The notes: a model not told the origin generated them from the letters alone. A stretch of 63,660 nt of DNA from SAR202 cluster bacterium bin90 (GCA_002238855.1 MPND01000022.1:1-63660); one strand, 5' to 3'. Counted from the stretch's first letter, positions 25,097 to 34,493 are shown. A program made the numbers and translations.

Positions 25097-26137
25097 ATGA
25101 GACTCGGTTCATTCATATTCCCGGTGAGCCACCATCCTCATGGCGACAGCGCGGTGATAGACAGCACGCTCGAAGAAATCGAGCTGGCTGAGCACATCGG
25201 ATTGGATGCTGTGTGGCTTACTGAGCACCACTTCGATGGCGCCGTCGCGTATGCCGATCCTCTGGTGTTTGGCGCCGCGGTTGCAGCTCGAACAAAGCAC
25301 ATGAAAATCGGTTTTGCCGTGGTTGAACTAGCACTACACCATCCGATTCGACTGGCGACTCAGACATCCACACTCGACAACCTGAGCCACGGCAGGCTTA
25401 TTGTAGGAACGGGAAGGGGCTCTGCCTTCAATCACTACGAATACATCGGTTATGGAATAGACATGGAAGACGGCATAGCGCGCCTTGACGAGTCAGAGGA
25501 GCTACTTGTCAAGGCGTGGACATCGACTCACTTGAAACACAGTGGTGAGCACTGGCAGATGGAATTTCCGATGCTGCGACCGCGTCCATACCAAAAGCCT
25601 CACCCGCCGCTCGTGCGCGCGTGCATCAGCGAGGCGTCAACCACTGCGATGGCGAAAATCGGCAGGCCCATTATGCTGGGCATATTGCCACTAGAGGCGC
25701 TTGCTGACCGCCTGACCGCCTTCCGCGACACAATGCTTGCTACGGGCTATGACGAGCAGGCTGCCGAGGACACCCTTGAACAGTGCTGGGCGTCAAGAAA
25801 TGTGTTCGTCGCAGACACCTACGAAGAAGCGCAAGAGGCTGCTGAGCGAGGATTCGCACGCGAGCGAAGGCATTTTGGAGAGGCGCGACGACTGTTCAAT
25901 CCCGGCGGCGGGCCGCCCCAACAAGGGAGCGGCACATCGTCAGCGCGGGAGAACCTCGAGATGTCGTTCATTATGGGAACGCCGAATCAGGTCGCCGACC
26001 AACTTGCTTCATTCCAAGACGCAGGTGTGCGTAACCTGATGCTGAAGTTCAACACCGGTCAGATGGACCCGCGGAAGGCGCAAGCTTCGTTGAAACTCTT
26101 CGGCGAGAAGGTGCTGCCGACCCTGCGGGGCCGATAG
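25097..26137 (+). CDS. LLM class flavin-dependent oxidoreductase
   Basis: A 346-residue luciferase-like monooxygenase. Diagnostic parts are EHIGLDAVWLTEHHFDGAVAYADP (the EHHF segment near residue 45), IGFAVVELALHHPIRLATQ near 75 and SHGRLIVGTGRGSAF near 103. The closest well-known relatives are alkanal-monooxygenase-like proteins using reduced FMN. ATG 25097 is preceded by GCGGAGG. It is divergent from the aminotransferase pair (about 120 nt apart), and convergent with a second LLM gene 34 nt beyond its stop. Confidence 0.9.
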   Translation: MRLGSFIFPVSHHPHGDSAVIDSTLEEIELAEHIGLDAVWLTEHHFDGAVAYADPLVFGAAVAARTKHMKIGFAVVELALHHPIRLATQTSTLDNLSHGRLIVGTGRGSAFNHYEYIGYGIDMEDGIARLDESEELLVKAWTSTHLKHSGEHWQMEFPMLRPRPYQKPHPPLVRACISEASTTAMAKIGRPIMLGILPLEALADRLTAFRDTMLATGYDEQAAEDTLEQCWASRNVFVADTYEEAQEAAERGFARERRHFGEARRLFNPGGGPPQQGSGTSSARENLEMSFIMGTPNQVADQLASFQDAGVRNLMLKFNTGQMDPRKAQASLKLFGEKVLPTLRGR

Positions 26138-26171
26138 CCCCCCTTCGACATTGCATCCCTAGCCAACAGAC

Positions 26172-27014
26172 CTACAGGACAGCCTCGGCGATGCTCTCGA
26201 TGCTGGCGATAGCCTCTTCTTCCGGCAAGGTTTCCAGTCGTATCATCACGCGATCCGCGCCTGCGTCCTGCAGTTGCTCTATCAGCTCGCGATCGGGAGC
26301 CTGTCCGAACACTGACACACTGATGGAAGACGGGTCCCTGCCCGCACCCTCCGCAAGCTCGTCGATTGTCGCCCGCCCCTGCTTGACCTGCTCCGGCGTC
26401 ACGCGATTGGGCATCCAGCCGTCGCCATAGTCAACCACGCGGCGGAATACATTGCGCGCCATCCCACCTAGAAACACAGGTGGATGCGGTCGTTGTGTTG
26501 GGCGTGGGAATGAATATACCGGCGGGAAGTCGTAATACTTGCCGTGATATTCACTCTCTACTTTCGTCCACAACTCTTTCATAGCCAGAATTGCCTCGCG
26601 TGTTTGCGTCCAGCGATGGGCAAAGTCTCCGCCCATTATCTCGGTTTCCTCACGATGCCAGCCTGCACCTATGCCGAACAGGAACCTTCCTCCGGAGTAC
26701 ATGTCCAGCGTCGCCACTTCTTTAGCGAGCAGAAGGGGGTTACGCTCCGGGACGAGGCAGATACCCGTCCCTAGCTTAATCGTACTGGTTACGGCTGATG
26801 CCCTGCCGAGGGCGACGAAGGGGTCAACGATGTCAGCATAGACCTTAGGAATCACGCCATCAGCCGATCCAGGCCAGGGAGAGGCGGCATTTACGGGAAG
26901 GATTGGATGCTCCGGCACCCAGAGCGAATCGAAACCGAGTTCCTCAGCGCGCCTGGCAATGATTGCTATGTCAGCCGAATAGTCGGTGGGAAATGTAGAT
27001 ATTCCAATGTCCAT
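26172..27014 (-). CDS. LLM class F420-dependent oxidoreductase
   Basis: A 280-residue LLM-family protein. The N-terminal MDIGISTFPTDYSADIAIIA, the EELGFDSLWVPEHPILP segment near residue 25, and GGRFLFGIGAGWHREE near 106 are typical of the F420-dependent LLM subgroup (TIGR03619-like). The start at 27014 has AAGGAGGA at ideal spacing; the open frame continues to 27443 but that part is not family-like and overlaps the divergent MBL gene. Likely substrate is an organic acid or ketone in catabolism, not determinable here. Confidence 0.9.
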   Translation of the reverse strand: MDIGISTFPTDYSADIAIIARRAEELGFDSLWVPEHPILPVNAASPWPGSADGVIPKVYADIVDPFVALGRASAVTSTIKLGTGICLVPERNPLLLAKEVATLDMYSGGRFLFGIGAGWHREETEIMGGDFAHRWTQTREAILAMKELWTKVESEYHGKYYDFPPVYSFPRPTQRPHPPVFLGGMARNVFRRVVDYGDGWMPNRVTPEQVKQGRATIDELAEGAGRDPSSISVSVFGQAPDRELIEQLQDAGADRVMIRLETLPEEEAIASIESIAEAVL

Positions 27015-27155
27015 TCGAGAGTTCCTCCTTGAATTTTCGCCCATTATACGCACATCCAAACCGCGTATTCCACTAACCCACTCGGCAATCGTGCCAGAAT
27101 GCGTTAGAATCATTGGAAGGGTAACCCGACAGGTCTTTCTCAGGGAGCAGGTCAG

Positions 27156-27914
27156 TTGGAGATTGTTCAAGGCATACATGCCATACCAGGAACAAGCCTT
27201 TCGCGCATATACCTGATAGAGGACGACGACCTCACGCTGATCGACACAGGTCTGCCGTGGAGCGCACGTCGCGTGCTCACATACATACAGCGCATCGGCA
27301 GACAACCTGGCGATGTGCGTCGAATCCTGATGACGCACAGCCACCCCGATCATGCGGGCGGCGCTCCCAGTATCGTCAGTCATAGCAGCGCTCAGATTAT
27401 CGCTCACCGCGACGACACGCACCCCAGCCTTCAGGATACCCACACACTGAGCTACATGGGTGTGTTCGCCTCATTGGATGTACCGATCCCGTTCCTTAAA
27501 CGGACCGCTGTCAACGACTTACTCAGTGAGAACGAAATCATACCCGTTTCAGGTGGCATCCGAGTTCTGCACACTCCCGGGCATACGCCGGGCAGCGTCT
27601 GTTTCTTGATGGAGCGGGAGGGCTTGCTCTTCAGCGGAGACACGATTTTCAGTGAGCACGGACGTGTCAGCCGTTCCATGCCGTTTCCCGGCAGCGATCC
27701 GGTTCGCTATCGTGAATCGCTAGAGCGCCTTACATCTATAGACTTCGATATACTCTGCGGCGGGCACGGCACACCTTTGGTCGGCGGCGCGTCTAAGCAG
27801 TTTCGCACCCTCATGGAAAGGAAGCCTCAGCTTCCGACCTGGCGAGAGTTCTTCTTTAAGCGCCTACCATCGAGGCTGCTGCATCATCAGCGACTGAGCG
27901 CGGAAGATTATTGA
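27156..27914 (+). CDS. MBL-fold metallo-hydrolase
   Basis: A 252-residue metallo-beta-lactamase-fold hydrolase. Metal ligands: MTHSHPDHAGG (residues near 59-69), HTPGHTPGS near 139, the Asp in LFSGDTIF near 158 and His in CGGHGTP near 203. This set makes a dinuclear site as in glyoxalase II and related thioester or lactone hydrolases. The start is TTG 27156 with AGGGAG upstream. The last residues overlap the end of the convergent 130-aa gene by 7 nt. Confidence 0.9.
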   Translation: MEIVQGIHAIPGTSLSRIYLIEDDDLTLIDTGLPWSARRVLTYIQRIGRQPGDVRRILMTHSHPDHAGGAPSIVSHSSAQIIAHRDDTHPSLQDTHTLSYMGVFASLDVPIPFLKRTAVNDLLSENEIIPVSGGIRVLHTPGHTPGSVCFLMEREGLLFSGDTIFSEHGRVSRSMPFPGSDPVRYRESLERLTSIDFDILCGGHGTPLVGGASKQFRTLMERKPQLPTWREFFFKRLPSRLLHHQRLSAEDY

Positions 27915-28300
27915 CGAGCCTGTTGTGCCTCAAGGAGCTCAAGTAGTTCCTGGACTGCAGCATACGCGTAGGCGACGTATTCGCCCGGCGGGAGGTCAAG
28001 CTCAGCCATTTCGTCAGTCTGCTCCACGCCGCCCATGTCGAATGGCCCGGGGATCATGCGTAGAACGAGTTCACGTAGCTCTCCGTCCGGGCACACAACG
28101 ACGCAGCCATTGTCAGGGTTTGAAACGCCCGACGGTTCGACCTCGACCGCCTTAATTGAGCCTATACCCAGGAAATTGGGGAATGGGTTCAGCGCTTCAG
28201 CCAGTTCGACCAGTAGCTTGTTGAGTTCGAGAGATGCGCGCTCCATCACAGCATTCGCGACGGCGCGTTTTATCAGTGGATCAACCGGAGTATCGTCCAT
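27908..28300 (-). CDS. Hypothetical protein (130 aa)
   Basis: I do not recognise this family. The protein is acidic and probably alpha/beta: an N-terminal helical stretch (residues 8-42), a central VVVCPDGELRELVLRMIPGP segment and a C-terminal helix rich in Leu/Glu (AAVQELLELLEAQQ). No signal peptide or membrane helix is present. It overlaps the 3' end of the convergent MBL gene by 7 nt. Codon use is like its neighbours and the start ATG is preceded by AGGAACAATGAA-type purine-rich sequence, so it is probably real. Confidence 0.6.
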   Translation of the reverse strand: MDDTPVDPLIKRAVANAVMERASLELNKLLVELAEALNPFPNFLGIGSIKAVEVEPSGVSNPDNGCVVVCPDGELRELVLRMIPGPFDMGGVEQTDEMAELDLPPGEYVAYAYAAVQELLELLEAQQARQ

Positions 28301-28352
28301 TTCATTGTTCCTGTTAAATGCATTATCTCTTTATCTGATTCCAGATTTGCCG

Positions 28353-28358
28353 TATAAT
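28353..28358 (+). promoter_or_regulatory. Probable -10 box of tRNA-Met gene
   Basis: A consensus TATAAT lies 22 nt before the first base of the tRNA. The region 17-18 nt further upstream (TTTATC) is only a poor -35 match. Confidence 0.5.
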
Positions 28359-28380
28359 GAGCCTGCCTGTTGCATTGGAC

Positions 28381-28455
28381 GGCAACGTAGCTCAGGGGCA
28401 GAGCGGACGCTTCATAAGCGTTAGGTCGGTGGTTCGAACCCACCCGTTGCCACCA
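28381..28455 (+). tRNA. tRNA-Met (CAT anticodon), probably elongator
   Basis: A full cloverleaf can be folded: acceptor GGCAACG / CGTTGCC (28381-28387 with 28445-28451), D stem GCTC/GAGC, anticodon stem GACGC/GCGTT around loop TTCATAA, T stem GGTGG/CCACC around TTCGAAC, and an encoded ACCA end. Anticodon is CAT. The G1-C72 pair and the lack of three G-C pairs in the anticodon stem argue against initiator tRNA. The start GGCnACGTAGCTCAG resembles elongator tRNA-Met more than the lysidine-modified tRNA-Ile, but the latter cannot be fully excluded. Confidence 0.93.
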
Positions 28456-28691
28456 TACCCCTCTCCAGTTTATGCGTGTCTAACTTGGTTGTCATTGGCC
28501 CGACTTAGGCCAAACGAGCAGAGCATACACTGACTTTCGATGCCAGCCGCATCGTACCAAAGCATTCTGCACTACCTCAGACCTGTGAGCAAGCATCCAA
28601 CTAGGCTTGCAGCCCCATTCTTGACGCTTTGCGCGTGTTATACTTGGCGGCAATCCAATTTCTCTCCGGAAGGTCAACGAAGGGGGATGCA

Positions 28692-29690
28692 TTGAGCGAG
28701 CACAGATTCACCGTCTATTATATGGGTCGCTGGCAGAGCGAAAACCTGAGCGATACACGCGCCGCCCTTGAGCAGGTCGGTGCAAACCTTGAACTGCTAA
28801 ATTCCATGCACGATGAGGACGAGATCATTGCGCATGTGAGGGACGCGGACGGCATTATCACCTCTGAGTCACCTATGACGCGCAAGGTTCTAGAATCGCT
28901 GACGCAATGCAAAGTCGTACTGCGGACCGGCGTGGGCTATGACGTCATCGATGTAGAGGCCGCGACTGAGCAGGGCATTGCAGTTGTCAACATTCCTGAC
29001 CTGTGGACACGAGAGGTTGCCAACCAGGCTATGTCTCTTCTTCTGGCGCTGAACCGCCGCGTCGTGAATTTGCACTCAGACATTCGTTCCAGCACATGGA
29101 CACCGCGTCCTCCATACGATGTTGGGGCACTCCACGGCGAGACAATCGGCATACTGGGGCTAGGGCGCATAGGCAGCGCGATGGCGCAGCGCGCAAAGGG
29201 CTTCGAGCTAAATGTCATCGCTTACGACCCATACATTTCCGACGATGTCTTTGCCGAGCGCGGCGTGACGCGAGTCTCATTCGATGAAATGATGGCCCAG
29301 TCCGACTACATTTCGCTGCACACCCCTCTCACCGAGGAGACGAGGCACATCATTAACGAGAATGCTTTGCGGCTGATGAAGCCAAACGCTTATCTCATCA
29401 ATACGTCGCGGGGACCCGTCGTGCAGGAAGCCGCGCTGATTAAGGCGCTGCAGGAGGGCTGGATTGCCGGAGCCGGCCTGGACGTTCTCGAAAAAGAGCC
29501 GCCCGACAGCGACAACCCCCTACTCACTATGGACAACGTTGTGCTCTCGCCACACTCAGGACACACATCGGTACTGTCCTTGCAGCTTAGAACCGGACGT
29601 TACGGCGAAGAAGTAGCCGCCGTGCTTGATGGCAGAATGCCGCGCAACCTCGTCAACCCTCAGGTACGTGAGCATCTGCACCTCGTCTAA
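28692..29690 (+). CDS. D-2-hydroxyacid dehydrogenase (CtBP/SerA-like)
   Basis: A 332-residue NAD-dependent 2-hydroxyacid dehydrogenase. The Rossmann motif is ILGLGRIGSAMAQRA near residue 155, the catalytic Arg lies in LINTSRGPVVQE near 238, the Glu in VLEKEPPD near 268 and the His in SPHSGHTS near 287. The group without regulatory ACT domain reduces glyoxylate, hydroxypyruvate or related 2-oxoacids. I chose the TTG at 28692, with AAGGGGG upstream; an earlier in-frame start at 28629 would add 21 atypical residues. It is about 240 nt downstream of tRNA-Met. Confidence 0.9.
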   Translation: MSEHRFTVYYMGRWQSENLSDTRAALEQVGANLELLNSMHDEDEIIAHVRDADGIITSESPMTRKVLESLTQCKVVLRTGVGYDVIDVEAATEQGIAVVNIPDLWTREVANQAMSLLLALNRRVVNLHSDIRSSTWTPRPPYDVGALHGETIGILGLGRIGSAMAQRAKGFELNVIAYDPYISDDVFAERGVTRVSFDEMMAQSDYISLHTPLTEETRHIINENALRLMKPNAYLINTSRGPVVQEAALIKALQEGWIAGAGLDVLEKEPPDSDNPLLTMDNVVLSPHSGHTSVLSLQLRTGRYGEEVAAVLDGRMPRNLVNPQVREHLHLV

Positions 29691-29760
29691 GTAGCGTTGC
29701 AGATTCGCACCGCCTGAGGCAATCTGACCGAGGAGCACAAAAGGAGACACGGAGACAAAC

Positions 29761-30249
29761 ATGACCGAACTCAGCAACATCGCAGCAACCGTCGCCGATC
29801 TTCTGAAACAGCGCGGTGACACCATTGCAGTCTCCGAATCTTCGTGCGGAGGCTTGCTCTCCGCGGCCCTCGTCGCGATATCCGGCGCGTCTGCATACTA
29901 TCGCGGCGGCTCGATCATATATACACGCGACGCGCAAGAGGGACTGTTGCGCGTCCCGGACGAGGCGATGGAAGGTCAGCGCGCCAGCACAGAGTATTAT
30001 GCCGAACTCAACGCGCGCACGCTGCGCGAAATACTCGGCACGACCTGGGCTCTCAGCGAGACGGGGGCGAGCGGACCGACGGGCAATCGCTATGGGGATG
30101 ACGCCGGTCACGCATGCATCGCGGTATCAGGACCAGTCGAACGCTCGATCACCATTGAGACAGGAGAAAGCGATCGCGAAGGCAATATGTGGGCATTCGC
30201 AGAGGCCGCCTTTGCGCTGCTGGAAGAGTGTTTGAACGAAGCCGGATGA
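29761..30249 (+). CDS. CinA C-terminal domain protein (nicotinamide-nucleotide amidase)
   Basis: A 162-residue stand-alone CinA-C domain (PncC-like). Motifs: ISVSESSCGGLLSAALVAISGASAYYRGG-type start (VSESSCGGLLSAA near residue 24), IYTRDAQEGLL near 56 and SETGASGPTGNRYGDDAG near 100, which carry the active-site Ser/Lys region and the loop typical of nicotinamide mononucleotide deamidases. It would salvage NMN to NaMN. AAAGGAGA stands 14 nt before ATG 29761. About 70 nt after the dehydrogenase gene on the same strand. Confidence 0.9.
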   Translation: MTELSNIAATVADLLKQRGDTIAVSESSCGGLLSAALVAISGASAYYRGGSIIYTRDAQEGLLRVPDEAMEGQRASTEYYAELNARTLREILGTTWALSETGASGPTGNRYGDDAGHACIAVSGPVERSITIETGESDREGNMWAFAEAAFALLEECLNEAG

Positions 30250-30256
30250 TTCTGCG

Positions 30257-31429
30257 TCAAGCGGCGTTGGCTCTGCTCGGTAATCTTGGCTGGCGTACGC
30301 TGTAGTTCAGCAGAATTGCGATGACATACGACGCGACTGCAACCACAAATATTGCCTTGTAGTCACCCGTCGCGTTGACGAGCAGCGCTCCGAGCGCCGG
30401 ACCCAGTCCCATTGCCGCGGTGCGGAACGGCCCGGTCAATCCTGTGAGCGCGCCGAACGACCGCCTGCCGAAATAGTCTCCAATCATCATGCTCCCGACC
30501 ACGGGAATGCCGCCGGACGCAATCCCCCAGGCTACGGAGACATAGAAACCGGCGCCCTGCACATCAATGAAGGCAAACGCCAATGTGGGGGCGCTTGTGG
30601 CAATCAATGCTGCGATGGTCAGGCGCCTGATGGTGAACTTGTCCGACAGATGTCCCCAGAGCGGAACGGATAAACCTCCAAGCAGGATACTTAACATCAG
30701 GGCACTAGCTGCAAGGGAATGAGACATACCGTTGTCAGTGAGGAATGGTACGAGTTGGAATGTTACCGCCGCCGTCGTGGAGACTGCCAGAAACTCAGCC
30801 CAGACGATAAACCAGAAAGACGGTACGAACACCACCTCCCGTAGCCTCCAGTCGAACTCGCTCGGCGGCCAGCGCACGGTGCTACCTGACGACTCCATTG
30901 TCCGTGGCACGCTGTCACCGTCAGGCAACAGGCCAATGTCCTCCGGACGCTTCCGCATAATCAGAAACAGCGGAATCGACAGAGGTAACGCAACGATGCT
31001 CAGCGTTCGATATGCCACCCGCCAACTGAATGCACTCGCAATCAGCGTTATTATCAGAACATTCAGGGATTCCCCTGCGATTCGATTGAGTGCCGTGATC
31101 CCCAGAGCGAGGTTCCGCTTTCGTCGGAAGAAATTGACGGCAACCGTGCGTGGCACGACATTTTGAAGGTTTGGCCCTGCGAACGATCGGGAGATTATAT
31201 AAGCCACATAGAATTGCCAGACTGAATTGACGCCGCCCAGTGCAAAGAAACAAGCACTCACGATCAGAGCAGCTACCAGCATCAGATGGCGTGGCCCATA
31301 GCGGTCCACCAGCTTGCCTACGAACGGCATCGTAAGCCCGGAAGTCCAAGTCGCCGCTGTTGCAGCGAATGCGATCGTGGTCCGATCCCATCCCATGTCC
31401 TGCGCTATCAGGTCTTGTACACCACCCAA
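30257..31429 (-). CDS. MFS transporter, 5' end uncertain
   Basis: A major facilitator superfamily permease of at least 390 residues with about eleven visible membrane helices and the MFS loop-2/3 motif GKLVDRYGPRHLML near residue 38. Relatives include oxalate/formate and monocarboxylate carriers. The listed start is a TTG at 31429, but the frame upstream (to about 31548) still reads family-like protein: RPRFYYGWLVLGTAALGAF, the first membrane helix. No ATG, GTG or TTG lies in that upstream frame, only CTG at 31540. The gene therefore either uses a non-standard start or carries a small indel near its 5' end. Confidence 0.8.
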   Translation of the reverse strand: MGGVQDLIAQDMGWDRTTIAFAATAATWTSGLTMPFVGKLVDRYGPRHLMLVAALIVSACFFALGGVNSVWQFYVAYIISRSFAGPNLQNVVPRTVAVNFFRRKRNLALGITALNRIAGESLNVLIITLIASAFSWRVAYRTLSIVALPLSIPLFLIMRKRPEDIGLLPDGDSVPRTMESSGSTVRWPPSEFDWRLREVVFVPSFWFIVWAEFLAVSTTAAVTFQLVPFLTDNGMSHSLAASALMLSILLGGLSVPLWGHLSDKFTIRRLTIAALIATSAPTLAFAFIDVQGAGFYVSVAWGIASGGIPVVGSMMIGDYFGRRSFGALTGLTGPFRTAAMGLGPALGALLVNATGDYKAIFVVAVASYVIAILLNYSVRQPRLPSRANAA

Positions 31430-31683
31430 TACCGTCTGCGCAACTCCAGTCGCAATAAATGCGCCAAGCGCGGCCGTTCCAAGAACTAACCAGCCATAAT
31501 AAAAACGTGGACGGGGATGCCAAGCATGAATCTTCTGCAGGATAGGACTCGCTCAGTTTAGTATTATCCAAGGCGTAACTAGCCAAAGCATCCACCATTC
31601 TACCATCCGCCCGGTCGCTGAGCCGTTGCACCTAAAGCGGCCTGACGCTATATTATTGACGCAATCTTAGGAGGTTCCAGAGC

Positions 31684-32178
31684 ATGACAGATACAGATGC
31701 AGCCATTGAAGCGCGAGTCGTTTCCACATTGAACGATCTTGGCATTGAGCACGACCTTATTAAGATCGACCCCGATTTCGCAGATACCGCGGAGTTTTGC
31801 GAGAAGTACGGCTACACGCTGGAAGGAAGCGGCAACACCATCATCGTTGCCTCAAAGCGTGGTGCGAAGAAGTACTGCGCCTGCATAGTACAGGGTTCGG
31901 CGCGTCTCGATGTCAACAAGACGGTCAAGAAGCTGATGGGCGTATCAAGAGCGTCATTCGCCTCGGCGGAAGAGACGATGGAACTCACAGGCATGTTGAT
32001 TGGCGGGGTGACCGCGTTCGCGCTCCCGGAAGATATGTCGGTCTATGCCGACCAGAAGCTGCTGGAGCAGGAATCGATAATACTCGGTTCGGGCAGCCGC
32101 TCATCGAAGATAATGATTGCTCCTGAGGAAATCGCCAAAATCCCCGGCGCTCAATTCATCGACGGGCTTTCGTTGTAG
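31684..32178 (+). CDS. YbaK/EbsC family aminoacyl-tRNA deacylase
   Basis: A 164-residue protein of the YbaK/ProX editing fold: IEARVVSTLNDLGIEHDLIKID at the start, NTIIVASKRGAKKYCACIVQG near residue 56, KLMGVSRASFASAEETMELTGMLIGGVTAFALP near 82 and GSGSRSSKIMIAP near 136. Such proteins hydrolyse mischarged tRNA (for example Cys- or Ala-tRNA-Pro). TTAGGAGG lies upstream of ATG 31684. The cyclase-family gene follows 38 nt later on the same strand. Confidence 0.92.
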   Translation: MTDTDAAIEARVVSTLNDLGIEHDLIKIDPDFADTAEFCEKYGYTLEGSGNTIIVASKRGAKKYCACIVQGSARLDVNKTVKKLMGVSRASFASAEETMELTGMLIGGVTAFALPEDMSVYADQKLLEQESIILGSGSRSSKIMIAPEEIAKIPGAQFIDGLSL

Positions 32179-32216
32179 ATTACTCTCGACGCGAGATTGA
32201 GCGACATGAGGATATT

Positions 32217-33167
32217 ATGGCTGCACATCGGTACCCCACCCAAGAGCAAGTTCTCGATTGGATGACCTCACTAAGCAACTGGGGCAGGTGGGGCGATGAT
32301 GACCAAAGAGGATGCCTCAATCTGATAACGCCCGCAAAGCGAAGACAAGCAGCGTCTCTCGTTCAACTCGGCGAAACAGTAAGCTGCTCGCGCCCCGTAA
32401 CGACTGACACCGCGCCCGATATACGCTATCAGGTGCAACGCTTCATGGTGGACAGCGGTGAAGGAAGAGACTCCGACCCACCCGAGCGAAAGGTTACCCG
32501 CCGAGGTGCCGCAGAATTCATCGGTATGGTCTTTCACGGGCAAAGCATCACTCACATCGATGCAATGTCACACTACTCGTGGGAAGGCAAGATGTACAAC
32601 GGAGTGCCTGCCAGCGTGGTGACATCTCGCGAGGGCGCACAGAGCCATTCCATCGAACCGGCGTCTGACGGCATCGTCTCGCGTGGCATCCTTCTGGACA
32701 TTCCGCAGGTACGAGACGTGGACTGGCTGCAGCCCGACGAACCCGTGATGCCGGAAGACCTGGACGCAGCCGAAGAACTGCACGGAGTTCGAGTGGAAGA
32801 GGGTGACATACTGCTGGTTCGTACCGGTTACTACCGTCGCCGACTGTTGGAGGGTGCGCTGCCCGGCGGCGAGCCAACGCCTGCTTGCCAAGCAGCATGC
32901 GCCCCCTGGTTCAAGGAGCGTGGCGTCGCGATGCTGGGAACCGACACGTCCAACGATGTTCGCCCGAGCCAGTATCCCGACATCGGCTCACCTCTCCATA
33001 CATTGTGCCTCGTAACTTTGGGTCTGTGGCTCATTGATAACGCAAACCTCGAGCAGATCGCCGATGCTTGCCGCCGCCACAACCGGTACGAATTCATGCT
33101 TAATCTGGGGCCTCTCGTACTCCGCAACATCACGGGTAGTCCAGTCAATCCAATCGCCATATTCTAG
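32217..33167 (+). CDS. Cyclase family protein (kynurenine formamidase-like hydrolase)
   Basis: A 316-residue metal-dependent hydrolase of the cyclase family. The family's HxGTHxDxxxH motif appears as FHGQSITHIDAMSHYSW near residues 111-127, with a second conserved segment RGILLDIPQVRDVDW near 160 and EGDILLVRTGYYRRR near 198. Members hydrolyse amides and lactones (N-formylkynurenine and other ring-opening substrates). ATG 32217 follows GAGG. It precedes malic enzyme on the same strand by about 115 nt. Confidence 0.9.
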   Translation: MAAHRYPTQEQVLDWMTSLSNWGRWGDDDQRGCLNLITPAKRRQAASLVQLGETVSCSRPVTTDTAPDIRYQVQRFMVDSGEGRDSDPPERKVTRRGAAEFIGMVFHGQSITHIDAMSHYSWEGKMYNGVPASVVTSREGAQSHSIEPASDGIVSRGILLDIPQVRDVDWLQPDEPVMPEDLDAAEELHGVRVEEGDILLVRTGYYRRRLLEGALPGGEPTPACQAACAPWFKERGVAMLGTDTSNDVRPSQYPDIGSPLHTLCLVTLGLWLIDNANLEQIADACRRHNRYEFMLNLGPLVLRNITGSPVNPIAIF

Positions 33168-33281
33168 AACCTGGTCATCCTCAAGATGGTCAATTCGCAG
33201 GGCATAGAATATTTGACTAAAGTCAAGCACGAAGAATAAACTAATTTCGCCGGGTTCGAGTGGGCCGGCCAAGGAGTGTGC

Positions 33282-34448
33282 ATGAACTACGATGAAATGG
33301 CGCTGGAGCTTCACGCCCGAAGTCGGGGCAAGCTCGGTGTCCACTCAAAGGTAGAACTGAAGACAGTTGACGATATGTCAACAGCGTACAGTCCTGGTGT
33401 TGCCGCCGTATGCAGAGAGATTGTGCGCGATCCCAGCAGAGTTTACGATCTCACCAGTAAGGGGAACATGGTCGCCGTCGTTAGCGATGGTTCCGCAGTC
33501 CTGGGACTGGGCAACATCGGGGCCGAGGGCTCCATGCCCGTTATGGAAGGCAAGGCTCTGCTGTTCAAAGAACTCGCAGATATTGACGCATTTCCAATCT
33601 GCATTGACGCTCATGAGTCCGACGAGATTATTTCCATAGTTCGCGCCATCTCCCCGACTTTCGGCGGGATAAACCTGGAGGACATTGCAGCGCCCAAGTG
33701 CTTCGAGGTTGAAGATGGCCTCCAGGATCTGGGCATCCCGGTCTTTCATGACGACCAACACGGAACTGCAGTTGTCGTACTCGCCGCTATGGTGAATGCC
33801 CTGCGCGTGGTGAACAAAGAGTTCTCTGATGTGAAGGTTGTCTTTAGCGGAGCAGGAGCAAGCGGCATCGCCTGCTGCAAGATTCTACAGGTAATGGGAG
33901 TGGAGAATATCATTCTGGTGGACACGCGCGGCATCATCTACGAAGGCCGCGACAACCTGACACCTGCAAAGGAGGAGATGGCGATCATCACCAATCCGGA
34001 AGGCATCAAGGGTGATGTGCATGACGCCATCGAAGGGGCGGATGTATTCATTGGTCTTTCTATCGCCAATCTACTCACTGCTGACGATATCAGGAAAATG
34101 AGCAGCGATGCCATAGTGCTTCCAATGGCGAATCCCGACCCTGAGATAATGCCAGAAGAGGCATTCCGCGGGGGAGCAGCGGTCGTTGGAACGGGTAGGA
34201 GCGACCTGCCCAACCAGATAAACAATGTGCTCGCGTTCCCTGGCATACTTCGGGGAGCTCTCGACGTGCGCGCCGAGCGGATAACGACCAGCATGAAGGT
34301 CGCCGCCGGATTCGCAATTTCAGACCTGATTCCCGAACCTACCCCCGACGAAATTATTCCATACGCATTGAACACTGAAGTCGTACCGGCGGTCGCCAAG
34401 GCTGTCGGCGACGCCTGGCAGCAGGAAATCTCGCAGCAAAGCCAATAA
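33282..34448 (+). CDS. NAD(P)-dependent malic enzyme
   Basis: A 388-residue malic enzyme of the short bacterial type (no phosphotransacetylase tail). Family blocks: YSPGVAAVCREI near residue 37, GNMVAVVSDGSAVLGLGNIG near 62, PVFHDDQHGTAVV near 155 and the NAD site VVFSGAGASGIA near 190. It decarboxylates malate to pyruvate and CO2. ATG 33282 is preferred over the overlapping GTG 33276 because AAGGAG (33271-33276) would be too close to the latter. Malate synthase follows 45 nt after the stop, so the pair forms a glyoxylate-to-malate-to-pyruvate step. Confidence 0.94.
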   Translation: MNYDEMALELHARSRGKLGVHSKVELKTVDDMSTAYSPGVAAVCREIVRDPSRVYDLTSKGNMVAVVSDGSAVLGLGNIGAEGSMPVMEGKALLFKELADIDAFPICIDAHESDEIISIVRAISPTFGGINLEDIAAPKCFEVEDGLQDLGIPVFHDDQHGTAVVVLAAMVNALRVVNKEFSDVKVVFSGAGASGIACCKILQVMGVENIILVDTRGIIYEGRDNLTPAKEEMAIITNPEGIKGDVHDAIEGADVFIGLSIANLLTADDIRKMSSDAIVLPMANPDPEIMPEEAFRGGAAVVGTGRSDLPNQINNVLAFPGILRGALDVRAERITTSMKVAAGFAISDLIPEPTPDEIIPYALNTEVVPAVAKAVGDAWQQEISQQSQ

Positions 34449-34493
34449 CCCGTCCCAACGAGGGGGCAAATCTGTCCATTAGAGGAGAATCCA

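Noticed and set aside
26172..27443. Longer form of the LLM gene starting at 27443
   Set aside because: The added 143 residues are not family-like and overlap the MBL gene; the start at 27014 has an ideal SD.
28621..28644. TTGACG ... TATACT as a promoter for the hydroxyacid dehydrogenase
   Set aside because: The spacing is only 12 nt, too short for a normal sigma-70 promoter.
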